Source: CADEED01 sp035502995 (GTDB taxonomy: Bacteria; Pseudomonadota; Gammaproteobacteria; Steroidobacterales; Steroidobacteraceae). Taken from it: DNA of 64,000 nt. Location of the stretch: assembly GCA_035502995.1 (NCBI GenBank), contig DATJTW010000022.1, positions 1-64,000 of the forward strand, given 5' to 3'. This document shows, in pieces, positions 28,022 to 37,573 of this stretch. Each line of letters begins with the position of its first letter. Positions within the stretch are counted from its first letter, which is position 1. A program made the position numbers and the translations under genes. The notes beneath the pieces were generated by a model that saw only the letters and a list, made by a program, of their open reading frames with translations, did no database searches and had not been told where the DNA came from.

Positions 28022-28594
28022 TTACGGCTTCGCGGGCGGCTTCGCCGGTGGGGTCGCGCCCGTGGCGGGTGCGGCGGCCGGCTTCGCGCCACGCGCCTGC
28101 AGCGCCTGGAGCACCGCCGGCGTGATGTCGACCGTGGGCGTCGCGTAGATCACGCCTTCGGCGATCACGATGTCGAAGTTCTGCGCCTTCGCGTAGTCGC
28201 GCACTTCGCCGATCAGCGAACGCTGCAGCTTGTTCATCTCGTCATTGCGCTTGGAGTTCGAGTCGTCGTTCCACTCGCCCTTCTTGCGCTCGAGTTCGCG
28301 CGCCGCATCGCGGATCGACTTCTCTTCCTTCTCGCGCTGGTCGGCCGCCATCGTGGCGCCGTCCTTCTGCAGCTTGTCCGCGCGCGTCTTCAGCGCCTGC
28401 TCCTGCGTGACGAGCTGCTGGTAGCGAGGTCCGAATTCGTTCTTCAGCGAATCCTGCACGGCCTTCGCCTGCGGCGACTGCTCGAGCAGACGCGCGTAGT
28501 CGATGACGCCAACCTTGATCTCCGCCATGGCGGGCACCGAGATGGCGGCCGCGGCGAGGGTACCCATGAAAATCTTGCGAAGCGAAACCTGCAC
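28022..28594 (-). CDS. skp: OmpH/Skp-family periplasmic chaperone
   Basis: 190 residues from a GTG at 28594 with AGAGG upstream. A signal peptide (ends PAMA) precedes EIKVGVIDYARLLEQSPQAKAVQDSLKNEF and a long charged coiled coil (about 45-125), the tentacles of Skp. Skp holds unfolded outer-membrane proteins for the BAM complex. The tail is Ala/Pro-rich (GAKPAAAPATGATPPAKPP), longer than in Escherichia. It lies between bamA and lpxD as usual. Confidence 0.93.
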   Translation of the reverse strand: MQVSLRKIFMGTLAAAAISVPAMAEIKVGVIDYARLLEQSPQAKAVQDSLKNEFGPRYQQLVTQEQALKTRADKLQKDGATMAADQREKEEKSIRDAARELERKKGEWNDDSNSKRNDEMNKLQRSLIGEVRDYAKAQNFDIVIAEGVIYATPTVDITPAVLQALQARGAKPAAAPATGATPPAKPPAKP

Positions 28595-28606
28595 TGAACT
28601 TACCTC

Positions 28607-31045
28607 TTAGAAAGCCTGGCCGACCGAGAACTGGAAACGCTCGATTTCGTCCTCGTAGTACAACGCATCGCCCTTGTACGCATTGAGCGGGACAGCGTAG
28701 CTGAAGCGGAACACGCCCAACGGCGCAAGCCATTGAACGGCAAGCCCGGTTGAGTGCTTCAATTTATCATAGCTGAACGGGTAACTGATCGGATTGCCCG
28801 ACGGACCCGAGAAGCTGTAGCGATCGCCGGTCGAGAAGATGTTGCCGACGTCGTAGAACCACGACAGCCGCGCCGACGACTCGAACTTCTGCGGCAACGG
28901 GATCAGCACCTCCGCGTTGGCCACCACCTTCAGGTTGCCGCCGAACGGACGGCCGAACTCGTCCTTGGGGCCCAGGCGGCTCTCTTTATATCCGCGCACG
29001 GTCTCCGGACCGCCGCCGTAGAACTGGCGGTACGGGGGCAGCGCCGTCGTGTCGCCGATGTCCATGCCGTAGGCGAACTCGCCATGCAGCTGCAGGGTGA
29101 AGCGCCCGAACAACGGGACATATTTCGTCAGTTCGCTGTTCGCGACGAAGTATTCGACGTCACTGACGCTCGGCAGCGAGTAGGACACCCCGACCGAATA
29201 ACGGGCGCCCCGGTCGGCGAACAGCGAGCGGTTGCGGCTGTCGTAGTTCCAGGACGACGTCAGCTCGACGGTGTTGTAGTTGGTGCTGAAGAACTGGAAG
29301 ACGGCGGTCGGATCGGTACAGGTGACTTCGTCGCGCAGCGAGTTGATGCAGCGGTCTTTCGAGTCGCCGTTCTGGCGCACCCAGTCGATGGCGCCCTGGG
29401 CCGAACTGCCGCTGCTGACCAGCAGGTCGTTCTTCTGGAACGACAACCCGACGCGCAGGCCCTGGTTCTCCGAGATCGGGTAGCCGATGTCGAACGAGGC
29501 GCCCAGCGTCTTCGACGAGAAGTCCGACGAGGACGAGACGAACTGTGTCTGGTCGCGGTAGTTCACGCCGGTCGTGAAGCCGACGTTGTTGGGTGTCAGG
29601 TACGGCTCCGTCAGCGTCAGGCCGTAGACCTTGCTGTAGCGACCGGAGTTGAGGTCGATGGCGACGCGACGGCCGGTGCCGAGGAAGTTCGCGTCGGCGT
29701 AATTGCCCGACAGGATGAACGACTGCGATTCGGAGTAGCCGATGCCACCGCCGAGCTGCGCGGACGGGCCCTCTTCGATGTCGTAGTTCACGTCGACGAG
29801 ATCGGCCGAGCCGGCGACGGGCTTCGTCTCCGACGTGACCTTCTTCACGTATGGCAGGCGCTCGAGGCGTTGCTTGGAACGGTCGAGCGCGGAGTTGGAC
29901 AGCCAGCCGCCCTCGAGCTGGCGCATCTCGCGACGCAGCACGTCGTCGTTGATCTTGGTGACGCCGTTGAAGGCGATGTGGCGCACGTATACGCGGTTGC
30001 CCGGGTCGACGAAGAACGTCAGCGACAGCTCCTTGTTCTTCGGATCGCCGACCGGCGTCGGCACCGGGTCGACCTTGGCGAACGCGAAGCCGTCTTCGCC
30101 GAGACGGTTCTGCAGCAGCTCCTGGGTCGCCGTGATGGTCTTGCGCGAGAACGTGTCGCCGGGGCGCACGATCACGTAGCGGCGCAGCAGCGCCTCCGGC
30201 ACGACGAACGTGCCGGCCATCTTGATCTCCTTGACCTTGAAGACCTCGCCCTCGTTGACGTTGACCGTGATGAAGATGTCGTCCTTCTCCGGCGCGATGG
30301 CGACCTGCGTCGACTCGACCTCGAAGTTCGCGTAGCCGCGGTCCATGTAGAACGAGCGGACCTTCTCGAGGTCGCCGGTCATCGTCTCGCGCGAGTAGCG
30401 GTCGTCCTGCTTGTAGAACGACAGCAGGTTCGGCGTCTTCAACTCGAGCGTCGCGAGGATGTCCTTCTCTTTGAAGGTGTGGTTGCCGACGATGTTGATC
30501 TGCCGGATCTTCGCGCGCTTGCCCTCGACGATGTCGATCTTGATCTTGACGCGGTTGCCGGCGACTTCCTCGACGTTGGTGTCGATCTTCGCCGCGTACT
30601 TGCCGCGCGCGCCGTACTGGTCCTGCAGGAAGGACTTCACGTCCTCGAGCACCGAACGGTCGAACGTCTTGCCCTGCGCGAGACCGACGTTGCGCAGCGA
30701 CTTGTTGAGGTCCTCAGTCTTGATGTCCTTGTTGCCCTTGATCTCGAAGCTCTCGATGGTCGGGCGCTCGTTCACGACCACGATCAGCACGTTGCCGTCG
30801 CGGCGCATCTCGACGTCGCGGAAGAAGCCGGTCTCGTACAACGCGCGGATCGCCTCGCGCAGGCGCTGCGGCGTCAGCGAATCGCCGATGTTGATCGGCA
30901 GGTAGTTGAAGACCGTGCCTTCCGTGACGCGCTGCAGACCCTCGACGCGGATGTCGCCGACGGTGAATCCGGCGCCTTCCTGCGCGTGCAACGGAGCGGA
31001 CAGCACCACGCCGCCGGCGATACACAGACTCGCGAACCTGCTCAA
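28607..31045 (-). CDS. bamA: outer-membrane protein assembly factor BamA
   Basis: 812 residues. Inserts beta-barrel proteins into the outer membrane. A signal peptide (about 1-21) is followed by five POTRA domains (about 24-420, beginning FTVGDIRVEGLQRVTEGTVFNYLP) and a 16-strand barrel (about 430-812) ending in F. The conserved RGY of loop 6 appears in the VRGYKESRLGP segment (about 690). The start is TTG at 31045 with AGGGG about 7 bases upstream; no ATG fits. Sits between rseP and skp as in most gammaproteobacteria. Confidence 0.97.
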   Translation of the reverse strand: MSRFASLCIAGGVVLSAPLHAQEGAGFTVGDIRVEGLQRVTEGTVFNYLPINIGDSLTPQRLREAIRALYETGFFRDVEMRRDGNVLIVVVNERPTIESFEIKGNKDIKTEDLNKSLRNVGLAQGKTFDRSVLEDVKSFLQDQYGARGKYAAKIDTNVEEVAGNRVKIKIDIVEGKRAKIRQINIVGNHTFKEKDILATLELKTPNLLSFYKQDDRYSRETMTGDLEKVRSFYMDRGYANFEVESTQVAIAPEKDDIFITVNVNEGEVFKVKEIKMAGTFVVPEALLRRYVIVRPGDTFSRKTITATQELLQNRLGEDGFAFAKVDPVPTPVGDPKNKELSLTFFVDPGNRVYVRHIAFNGVTKINDDVLRREMRQLEGGWLSNSALDRSKQRLERLPYVKKVTSETKPVAGSADLVDVNYDIEEGPSAQLGGGIGYSESQSFILSGNYADANFLGTGRRVAIDLNSGRYSKVYGLTLTEPYLTPNNVGFTTGVNYRDQTQFVSSSSDFSSKTLGASFDIGYPISENQGLRVGLSFQKNDLLVSSGSSAQGAIDWVRQNGDSKDRCINSLRDEVTCTDPTAVFQFFSTNYNTVELTSSWNYDSRNRSLFADRGARYSVGVSYSLPSVSDVEYFVANSELTKYVPLFGRFTLQLHGEFAYGMDIGDTTALPPYRQFYGGGPETVRGYKESRLGPKDEFGRPFGGNLKVVANAEVLIPLPQKFESSARLSWFYDVGNIFSTGDRYSFSGPSGNPISYPFSYDKLKHSTGLAVQWLAPLGVFRFSYAVPLNAYKGDALYYEDEIERFQFSVGQAF

Positions 31046-31088
31046 AGTGAACCCCTGGAAGAAATCTGAATAGTTAGAAGAATCGTTG

Positions 31089-32483
31089 TCAGGAAGATCC
31101 GAACCGGCTCGTCAGGTCGTTGAACACCGCGACGCCCATGAGCAGGGCGAGCATCACCAGTCCCGCGTGCCAGCCCAGCGCCTGCGCGCGTTCCGACAAC
31201 GGGCTGCCCTTCAGCCATTCGGCGATCACGAACACCACCTGGCCGCCGTCGAGGATCGGGATGGGCAGCAGGTTCAGGAAGCCGAGCGACAGCGAGATCA
31301 GCACGAGGAACATGACGAACATGCCCGGACCCGCGCGCGCGGATTCTCCGGCATACGAGGCGATCCCGATCGGCGATGACAAATTCTTCATCGAGATCTT
31401 GCCGGTCAGCATGCGCGCGAAGAACTTCGCCTGGGTGGCCGTCAGCTGCCAGGCCTTGGCGGTGGCGGCGCCGAGCGCGGCGACCGGGCCGAGGTCGGTG
31501 ACGCGCTTCATGTCGGCCGGGACGTAGGGTTCGAGATCCTCGGGCGGGCCCGTCATCAGGCGGCCGATGGTCTTGCCCTCGTTCGTGGCGGAGACCGTCG
31601 TCACGCGTCGCGAGAACTCCGCGCCGTCGCGGCGCACGCGGACCAGCACGCTCGTCTCGGGACGCGCCTGGATGTACAGGCGGAAATCGTTGAAGGTCTT
31701 CATCGGCTGGCCGTCGACGGACAACACGACGTCGCCGCTCTGCAGGCCGGCCTCCGCCGCCGGACCCGCCGGGTCGATGGCGCCGAGCACCGGCGGCACG
31801 TGCAGCGCGGCGATCCAGAACTGGAAGCCGAGGCCGCTCAGCAGTTGATCGGGCTCCGTGAGTTTGCGGCGCTGATCCGGATCCGCGACCGTCAGCGAAA
31901 CCGTGCGCTCGACTCCGTCGCGGCCGCGCACCTCGATGCGGGCATCGCCGTCATCGCTGATCGCGTCTAACAACCCGAGCGCGGCGTCACTCTGCTCCTG
32001 CACCGGCTGGCCGTCGATCGCCAGCAGCTCGTCGCCGTCGCGCAGGCCCGCGACCGCGGCCGGCTTGCCGACCACGATGTTCTCGACGACCGGCTTCACG
32101 TGCACGATCGACGTGGACCAGTACACGCCCCACAACACGACGATGGCGAACAGGATGTTGGCCGCCGGTCCGGCGAGCATGACGAGGATGCGTTTCCACG
32201 GCGCCTTGGCACCGAACGCCCGCGGCGCATCGGCCGGCGACACGTTCCCCTCGCGCTCGTCGAGCATGCGGACATAGCCGCCGAGCGGCAGCGCGGCGAT
32301 GACGTATTCGATGTGGTCCGGCGCCCGTCCGACGTGCTTGAACAGCGGCTTGCCGAAACCGATGGAGAAGCGCAGCACCTTGAAGCCGAGCTTGCGGGCG
32401 ACCCAGTAGTGCCCGAACTCGTGCACGGTGACGAGCAGGCTGACGCCGATGATGAACCAGAGGAGATTCCAGCCGATCTGCAT
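31089..32483 (-). CDS. rseP: RIP zinc metalloprotease RseP
   Basis: 464 residues. Site-2 protease that cuts anti-sigma factors such as RseA and remnant signal peptides inside the membrane. HEFGH at residues 21-25 lies in the first membrane helix; the third metal ligand is in LLPIPILDGGQV (about 400). Two PDZ domains occupy the periplasmic middle. Normal length and place between dxr and bamA. No anti-sigma gene is in this window. Confidence 0.97.
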   Translation of the reverse strand: MQIGWNLLWFIIGVSLLVTVHEFGHYWVARKLGFKVLRFSIGFGKPLFKHVGRAPDHIEYVIAALPLGGYVRMLDEREGNVSPADAPRAFGAKAPWKRILVMLAGPAANILFAIVVLWGVYWSTSIVHVKPVVENIVVGKPAAVAGLRDGDELLAIDGQPVQEQSDAALGLLDAISDDGDARIEVRGRDGVERTVSLTVADPDQRRKLTEPDQLLSGLGFQFWIAALHVPPVLGAIDPAGPAAEAGLQSGDVVLSVDGQPMKTFNDFRLYIQARPETSVLVRVRRDGAEFSRRVTTVSATNEGKTIGRLMTGPPEDLEPYVPADMKRVTDLGPVAALGAATAKAWQLTATQAKFFARMLTGKISMKNLSSPIGIASYAGESARAGPGMFVMFLVLISLSLGFLNLLPIPILDGGQVVFVIAEWLKGSPLSERAQALGWHAGLVMLALLMGVAVFNDLTSRFGSS

Positions 32484-32492
32484 GGCGGGGCC

Positions 32493-33680
32493 TCAGCCGT
32501 TGACGGCGCGGGGCCGTATATAAGAGGAAGCGCGTTCCCGTGCCTCGGCGTCGGCCGCCATCACGTCGTCGAGATCGCGGATTTCGCCAACCGAAGTGCT
32601 CGCCATCACCGACTCAATGACCGCTGGAATTCGCGCAAAGTTCAATCCACCGTCGAGAAACGCCGCCACGGCCACCTCGTTCGCGGCGTTAAGTGATGCG
32701 GGCCGCGACCCGCCCGCCTTCGCGGCGTCCTGGGCCAGCCCCAGGGCCGGGAATCGTTGCAGATCCGGGGCTTCGAACCGCAGGCTTCCGACCCGGATGA
32801 GGTCGAGCGATTGTACACCGGAGGTGACGCGCTCCGGCCACGCCAGCGCATGGGCGATGGGCGTGCGCATGTCCGGGGCGCCTAACTGCGCCAGGACCGA
32901 GCCGTCGACGTACTCGACCAGCGAGTGGACGATGCTCTCCCGGTGGATCAGCACCTCGACCTGGGACGGCGGCACGCCGAACAGCAGGCAGGCCTCGATG
33001 AACTCCAGGCCCTTGTTCATCAACGTCGCGGAGTCGACCGAGATCTTGCGGCCCATGACCCAGTTCGGGTGGCGGCAGGCCTCGGCGGGCGTGACGTGAT
33101 CGAGCCGCGCACGCGGCGTGTCGAGGAACGGACCGCCCGACGCCGTCAGCAGGATGCGTTTGACGCCGGCCGGCGCGGTGCCGCAGGTGGCGTCGCGCGG
33201 CAGGCACTGGAAGACCGCGTTGTGCTCGCTGTCGATGGGCAGCAGCGTCGCGCCGGAGGCGCGCACCAGGCGCATCAACAACGGCCCGGCCATCACCAGC
33301 GATTCCTTGTTGGCTAACAACAATCGCTTGCCGGCGCGCGCCGCGGCCAGCGTCGACGACAGGCCGGCCGCGCCGACGATGGCGGCCATCACGTGGGAAA
33401 CGTCCGGCAGGCTCGCGATCTCGTCCAGCGCGTCCGGGCCGGCGAGCACGCGGGTCGAGGCGCCGCGCGCGCGCAGGCGCTGCGCGAGCTCGGCCGCGGC
33501 TCTCGGATCGGCCATCGCGGCCACCGGCACGGCGAACCGCACGCATTGCTCGGCGAGCTTCTCGACGTTGCGATGCGCGCCCAGCGCCGCGACCCGGAAG
33601 CGGTCGGGATGGCGCGCGATCACATCGAGCGTGTTCTCGCCGACGGACCCGGTCGAGCCGAGGATCGCGACGCCGTTCAC
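32493..33680 (-). CDS. dxr: 1-deoxy-D-xylulose-5-phosphate reductoisomerase
   Basis: 395 residues. Second step of the MEP isoprenoid pathway. GTG at 33680 begins VNGVAILGSTGSVGENTLDVI, the NADPH-binding Rossmann start. Further motifs are LANKESLVMAG, PIDSEHNAVFQCL, ASGGPF and SVDSATLMNKGLEFIEA. Overlaps cdsA by 4 bases (GTGA) and precedes rseP by 9 bases. It supplies isopentenyl units that UppS, encoded just upstream, uses. Confidence 0.97.
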   Translation of the reverse strand: MNGVAILGSTGSVGENTLDVIARHPDRFRVAALGAHRNVEKLAEQCVRFAVPVAAMADPRAAAELAQRLRARGASTRVLAGPDALDEIASLPDVSHVMAAIVGAAGLSSTLAAARAGKRLLLANKESLVMAGPLLMRLVRASGATLLPIDSEHNAVFQCLPRDATCGTAPAGVKRILLTASGGPFLDTPRARLDHVTPAEACRHPNWVMGRKISVDSATLMNKGLEFIEACLLFGVPPSQVEVLIHRESIVHSLVEYVDGSVLAQLGAPDMRTPIAHALAWPERVTSGVQSLDLIRVGSLRFEAPDLQRFPALGLAQDAAKAGGSRPASLNAANEVAVAAFLDGGLNFARIPAVIESVMASTSVGEIRDLDDVMAADAEARERASSYIRPRAVNG

Positions 33681-34483
33681 GCGAGGACCTTGAGCCCCAG
33701 CAAACCGAACAGCAGCGCCGGCGCGGCGGCCGTGACGCTGTCGATGCGATCGAGCATGCCGCCGTGGCCGGGGAACAGCGTGCCGCTGTCCTTGATGCCG
33801 GCGGCGCGCTTCAGCAGGCTCTCGGTGAGGTCGCCGACGATGGACAATGCCGATACGGCCACACACAGCAGCACGAACGGCCACACGTCCACCTTGAAAA
33901 GGTATTCCGCGGCCGCCCAGGCGACGACGCCCGACAGCGCGATGCCGCCCAGCACGCCCTCCCAGGTTTTCTTCGGCGACACGCGGGGCGCCAGTGGCAC
34001 GCGGCCGAACCACCGGCCGGCGAAGAACGCGCCCGTATCCGCGGCCCACACCAACGCGAGCGTGAACAGCACCCAGTACGTGTTGCCCGTCGTCTGGACG
34101 AGATAGAAGAGCGCGAACCAGCACGGCACCAACGCGAGCAGCCCGGCCAGCGTCGCCGACAGTGCATTCACGCGCGCCGGCGCGAGGCACACCCACAGGA
34201 ACGCGACGAACCACCAAGCCACCGCGACGAGCAGGATGACGTGCGTGAAGCCCGGCGTGCGTTGCCAGGTCAGCCAGGCGGCGCCGATCAACGCCAGCAC
34301 GATCATCGTGAATCCGGCGCGCGTCCCGCGTGCGCCGCTGCCGATGAAACCGGCCCACTCCCACGCGCCGACGAGCACCAGCAGCGTGATCAGCGCGGTG
34401 GTCGCGACGGGCGGCAGCCCGAGCATCACGCCGAGCAGCACGGCGACGAGGATCAGCGCGGTCAGGACGCGTTGTTTAAGCAT
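33677..34483 (-). CDS. cdsA: phosphatidate cytidylyltransferase (CDP-diglyceride synthase)
   Basis: 268 residues with about eight membrane segments. Makes CDP-diacylglycerol from phosphatidic acid and CTP. The signature S-x3-L-x-KR...KDSGTLFPGHGGMLDRIDS (about 222-250) is intact. ATG at 34483 lies inside the end of uppS, an 8-base overlap. Conserved uppS-cdsA-dxr order. Confidence 0.97.
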   Translation of the reverse strand: MLKQRVLTALILVAVLLGVMLGLPPVATTALITLLVLVGAWEWAGFIGSGARGTRAGFTMIVLALIGAAWLTWQRTPGFTHVILLVAVAWWFVAFLWVCLAPARVNALSATLAGLLALVPCWFALFYLVQTTGNTYWVLFTLALVWAADTGAFFAGRWFGRVPLAPRVSPKKTWEGVLGGIALSGVVAWAAAEYLFKVDVWPFVLLCVAVSALSIVGDLTESLLKRAAGIKDSGTLFPGHGGMLDRIDSVTAAAPALLFGLLGLKVLA

Positions 34484-35219
34484 TGCCGGCCGCCTCGCGC
34501 GCCGGACCGCGCAGTTGTTCCGGCGTCAGTCCGAAGCGGCGCTCGCGGCCGGCGAACGCCGCCAGTGCGGCCTCGAACTGCGCGACGTCGAAATCCGGCC
34601 ACAACGTGTCGCAGAAATGCAGCTCGGTATAAGCCAGGTTCCACAACAGAAAATTGCTGATGCGGTGATCGCCGCCGGTGCGGATGAACAGGTCCGGATC
34701 GGGCACGTCGGCCAGGCACAACTCGCGCGCGAAACGCGCGTCGTCGATGGCATCGGCCGGCAGGGAGCCGGCGGCGACCTGCGCGGCGAGCTTGCGCGCC
34801 GCCTGCAGGATGTCCCAGCGGCCGCCGTAGCTCACGGCGACCTGCAACTTGAGCCCCGGGTTCGCGGCGGTCAGTTCCTCCGACGCCGCCATGCGCGACT
34901 GTAGTTTGACCGACAGCTGGCGGCGGTCGCCGATGAAGCGCAGGCGCACCTGGTTCTTGTGCAGGTCGGCGACCTCGCGGTCGATCGCGTCGAGGAACAG
35001 CTGCATCAACGTGCCGACCTCGACGCTGGGCCGCTGCCAGTTCTCGCTCGAGAATGCGAACAGCGTCAGCGCGCCGACACCGCGGCGGGCGCACTCCTCG
35101 ATGCACATGCGTACAGGGCGCACGCCTTCCTTGTGGCCGGCGTGCCGCGGCAACCCGCGCGACTCCGCCCAGCGCCCGTTGCCATCCATGATGACGGCGA
35201 TGTGGGTGGGTATGCCCAC
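34476..35219 (-). CDS. uppS: isoprenyl transferase (undecaprenyl diphosphate synthase)
   Basis: 247 residues from a GTG at 35219 (VGIPTHIAVIMDGNGRWAES). Adds isopentenyl units to farnesyl diphosphate to give the C55 carrier lipid for peptidoglycan and LPS. The catalytic Asp is in IMDGNGRWA; GHKEG, FAFSSENW, RFIGDR and DLFIRTGGDHRISNFLLW are present. Longer in-frame starts would enter frr and add a Lys-rich leader. It begins 4 bases after the frr stop. Confidence 0.96.
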   Translation of the reverse strand: MGIPTHIAVIMDGNGRWAESRGLPRHAGHKEGVRPVRMCIEECARRGVGALTLFAFSSENWQRPSVEVGTLMQLFLDAIDREVADLHKNQVRLRFIGDRRQLSVKLQSRMAASEELTAANPGLKLQVAVSYGGRWDILQAARKLAAQVAAGSLPADAIDDARFARELCLADVPDPDLFIRTGGDHRISNFLLWNLAYTELHFCDTLWPDFDVAQFEAALAAFAGRERRFGLTPEQLRGPAREAAGNA

Positions 35220-35223
35220 GCCA

Positions 35224-35781
35224 TCACACCTGCATGATTTCTTTTTCTTTCGCCGCGAGGTGCGCGTCGATGTCACCGACGTACTTGTCGGTGAGCTTCT
35301 GGATGTCGACTTCGGCCTTCTTCTCGTCGTCCTGCGTGATCAGCTTTTCCTTCAGCGCTTCCTTCACGTCGGCGATGACGTCGCGGCGCACGTTGCGCAC
35401 GGCGACGCGGGCATTCTCGGCGTCGCCTCGCACCACCTTCGTGATGTCGCGGCGGCGCTCTTCGGTGAGCGGCGGCAGCGGGATGCGGATCACGGTGCCG
35501 GCGCTCATCGGGTTGAGACCGAGGTCCGACTTGTGGATCGCCTTCTCGATGGCCTGCACCATCGATTTCTCCCACGGCGACACGACCAGCGTGCGCGCGT
35601 CCTCGACGCTGATGTTCGCGACCTGCTTCAGCGGCGTGTCGGTGCCGTAGTAGTCGACCTTCATGTTCTCGATCAGCGAGGGATGCGCGCGGCCGGTGCG
35701 CAGCTTCTTGAGATCCGCCTGGAAGGTCTCGACGCACTTGCCCATGCGGGTGGTCGCGTCTTTCTTGATGTCGTCGATCAT
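35224..35781 (-). CDS. frr: ribosome recycling factor
   Basis: 185 residues. Splits post-termination ribosomes with EF-G. Begins MIDDIKKDATTRMGKCVETFQADLKKLRTGRAHPSLIENMKVDYYG and contains NDIRIPLPPLTEERR-like IRIPLPPLTEERRRDITKVVRG. Two-domain helical layout and length are standard. Lies 28 bases after pyrH. Confidence 0.97.
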   Translation of the reverse strand: MIDDIKKDATTRMGKCVETFQADLKKLRTGRAHPSLIENMKVDYYGTDTPLKQVANISVEDARTLVVSPWEKSMVQAIEKAIHKSDLGLNPMSAGTVIRIPLPPLTEERRRDITKVVRGDAENARVAVRNVRRDVIADVKEALKEKLITQDDEKKAEVDIQKLTDKYVGDIDAHLAAKEKEIMQV

Positions 35782-35809
35782 GGATGCATCCCTCTCGATC
35801 TGGCCAAAA

Positions 35810-36523
35810 TCAGTCGCTGGTGACGACGGTGCCGATGTCGTCGCCGCGCACGACGCGCGGGAGATCGCCCGCGTTGTTCAGGTTGAACACCTGCAGCGGC
35901 ATGCGGTTGTCGCGGCACATGACGATGGCGGTGGCGTCCATGACGTTGAGCCGGTCGGCGAGCACCTTGTCGTACGTCAGCGTCGCGTACCGCTTCGCGT
36001 TCGGGTTCTTCATCGGATCCGAGTCGTAGATGCCGTTGACCTTCGTGGCCTTCAGCAGCAGGTCGGCTTCGATCTCGATGGCGCGCAGCGCCGCGGCGCT
36101 GTCGGTCGTGAAGAACGGGTTGCCGGTACCGGCCGCGAAGATGACGATCCGCCCTTTTTCCAGGTGGCGCATCGCACGACGGCGAATGTAGTCCTCGCAC
36201 ACCTGGTTGATGCGCACGGCGCTCTGCACGCGCGCATGGCCGCCGAGCGACTCGATGGCGTCCTGCATGGCGAGCGCGTTCATCACGGTCGCGAGCATGC
36301 CCATGTGGTCGCCGGTCACGCGGTCGAGGCCGGCCTTGGCGAGACCCGAGCCGCGGAAGATGTTGCCGCCGCCGATCACGCAGGCGACCTCGATGCCGGT
36401 CTGCTGGATCTCGATCACTTCGCTGGCGATGCGCTTGAGCACCGCGGGGTCGATGCCGAAGTCCGTCGTGCCGAGCAGCGCTTCACCGGACAGCTTGACG
36501 AGGATGCGTTTGTAGCGAGCCAT
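35810..36523 (-). CDS. pyrH: UMP kinase
   Basis: 237 residues. Phosphorylates UMP to UDP; hexameric amino-acid-kinase fold. RILVKLSGEALLG at the N-terminus, VIGGGNIFRG, GDHMGMLATVMNAL and AAGTGNPFFTTDSAAALRA are family motifs. Separated from tsf by a strong terminator at 36556-36580, so it probably has its own promoter. Confidence 0.97.
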   Translation of the reverse strand: MARYKRILVKLSGEALLGTTDFGIDPAVLKRIASEVIEIQQTGIEVACVIGGGNIFRGSGLAKAGLDRVTGDHMGMLATVMNALAMQDAIESLGGHARVQSAVRINQVCEDYIRRRAMRHLEKGRIVIFAAGTGNPFFTTDSAAALRAIEIEADLLLKATKVNGIYDSDPMKNPNAKRYATLTYDKVLADRLNVMDATAIVMCRDNRMPLQVFNLNNAGDLPRVVRGDDIGTVVTSD

Positions 36524-36555
36524 GGGTCTCCGTTCCGCTGTGCGTGATCATAAAG

Positions 36556-36580
36556 AAAACCCCGCGAAGAGCGGGGTTTT
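36556..36580 (-). terminator. rho-independent terminator after tsf
   Basis: AAAACCCCGC (36556-36565) and GCGGGGTTTT (36571-36580) form a perfect 10-bp stem with a 5-base loop. On the minus strand the GC stem is followed by TTTTCTTT, a textbook terminator 12 bases past the tsf stop. It ends the rpsB-tsf transcript. Confidence 0.92.
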
Positions 36581-36592
36581 CGGTGGGTCGTC

Positions 36593-37513
36593 TCAGTGCT
36601 TCGTCGGCGGGTCGGTCTTTTGGGCGGCCTTGACCTGCTCCATGACCTCGGCGGCGAAGTCGCCGGTCTTTTTCTCGATGCCGGCGCCGACCTCGTAACG
36701 TTCGAACGCCTTCACCGCCGCCTTGTTCTTCGCGAGCAGCTTGTCGATCGTCAGATCGCCGTCCTTCACGAATACCTGCTGGCTCAGCGCGAATTCGTCG
36801 ACGGCCTTGCGGACGCGGCCTTCGATGATCTTCGTGCGGATGTCCGGCGGCTTCTTGGCGTTGGCGGGATCGTTGTTGACCTGCTCGGTCGCGATCTCGC
36901 GCTCCTTCGTCACCAGCTCCGCCGGCGCATCGGCCGGGGTCAGGTAACGCGGGTTGGACGCGACGACCTGCATGGCGAGGTCGCGGGCCAGTTCGGCGTC
37001 GCCACCCTCGACCGCGACCAGCGCGGCCTTCTTGTTGTCGGTGTGCACGTAGGCGCCGACGATCGTCGGGGCCGACACCAGCACCACGCGGCGCACGGTC
37101 AGGTTCTCGCCGATCTTCGCGATCATCGCGCGGCGCTTCTCGTCGACGGTCTCGCCGCTCGCGAGCTTGAGGCCATTGACGGCGTCGATGTTCGTGGCCT
37201 TCGCGGCGAGCGCGGCCTTGGCCGTCTCGATGGCGAAATTGCGGAAGTCGTCGCCGCGGGCGACGAAGTCCGTCTCGCTGTTCACTTCGACGAGCACGCC
37301 GGTCTTGCCGTCGGCGGACTTCTCGATGACGACGACACCTTCGGCAGCCACGCGCGAGGCTTTCTTGTCGGCCTTCGCGAGGCCGGCCTTGCGCATGTTC
37401 TCGGCGGCCGTGTCGAGATCGCCGTTGGCTTCGACGAGCGCCTTCTTGCACTCCATCATGCCGGCGCCGGTGCGCTCGCGCAGCTGCTTCACTGCATCCG
37501 CAGTAATGTTCAT
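36593..37513 (-). CDS. tsf: translation elongation factor Ts
   Basis: 306 residues. Nucleotide exchange factor for EF-Tu. Begins MNITADAVKQLRERTGAGMMECKKALVEANGD, with the UBA-like start and the TDFVARGDDF segment (about 80-90) that contacts EF-Tu. Usual length is about 283-300. Follows rpsB by a 60-base spacer holding a long hairpin. Confidence 0.97.
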   Translation of the reverse strand: MNITADAVKQLRERTGAGMMECKKALVEANGDLDTAAENMRKAGLAKADKKASRVAAEGVVVIEKSADGKTGVLVEVNSETDFVARGDDFRNFAIETAKAALAAKATNIDAVNGLKLASGETVDEKRRAMIAKIGENLTVRRVVLVSAPTIVGAYVHTDNKKAALVAVEGGDAELARDLAMQVVASNPRYLTPADAPAELVTKEREIATEQVNNDPANAKKPPDIRTKIIEGRVRKAVDEFALSQQVFVKDGDLTIDKLLAKNKAAVKAFERYEVGAGIEKKTGDFAAEVMEQVKAAQKTDPPTKH

Positions 37514-37535
37514 GAGTTCTTCCTCAACTAGTTAG

Positions 37536-37568
37536 CGGGCCGGCCGTTCGGAGCGAACGGCCGGCCCG
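37536..37568 (-). repeat. 15-bp perfect inverted repeat between rpsB and tsf
   Basis: CGGGCCGGCCGTTCG (37536-37550) pairs with CGAACGGCCGGCCCG (37554-37568) around a GAG loop. It fills most of the rpsB-tsf spacer. No T run follows on the minus strand, so it may attenuate or protect the transcript and set different levels of S2 and EF-Ts. Confidence 0.8.
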
Positions 37569-37573
37569 GAGTC

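Noticed and set aside
28754..31069. 771-codon open frame opposite bamA
   Set aside because: Same cause: a shadow frame with no family resemblance and no ribosome-binding site.
36556..36580. Possible riboswitch before pyrH
   Set aside because: It is a simple 10-bp stem followed by a T run on the strand of tsf, so a terminator explains it fully.
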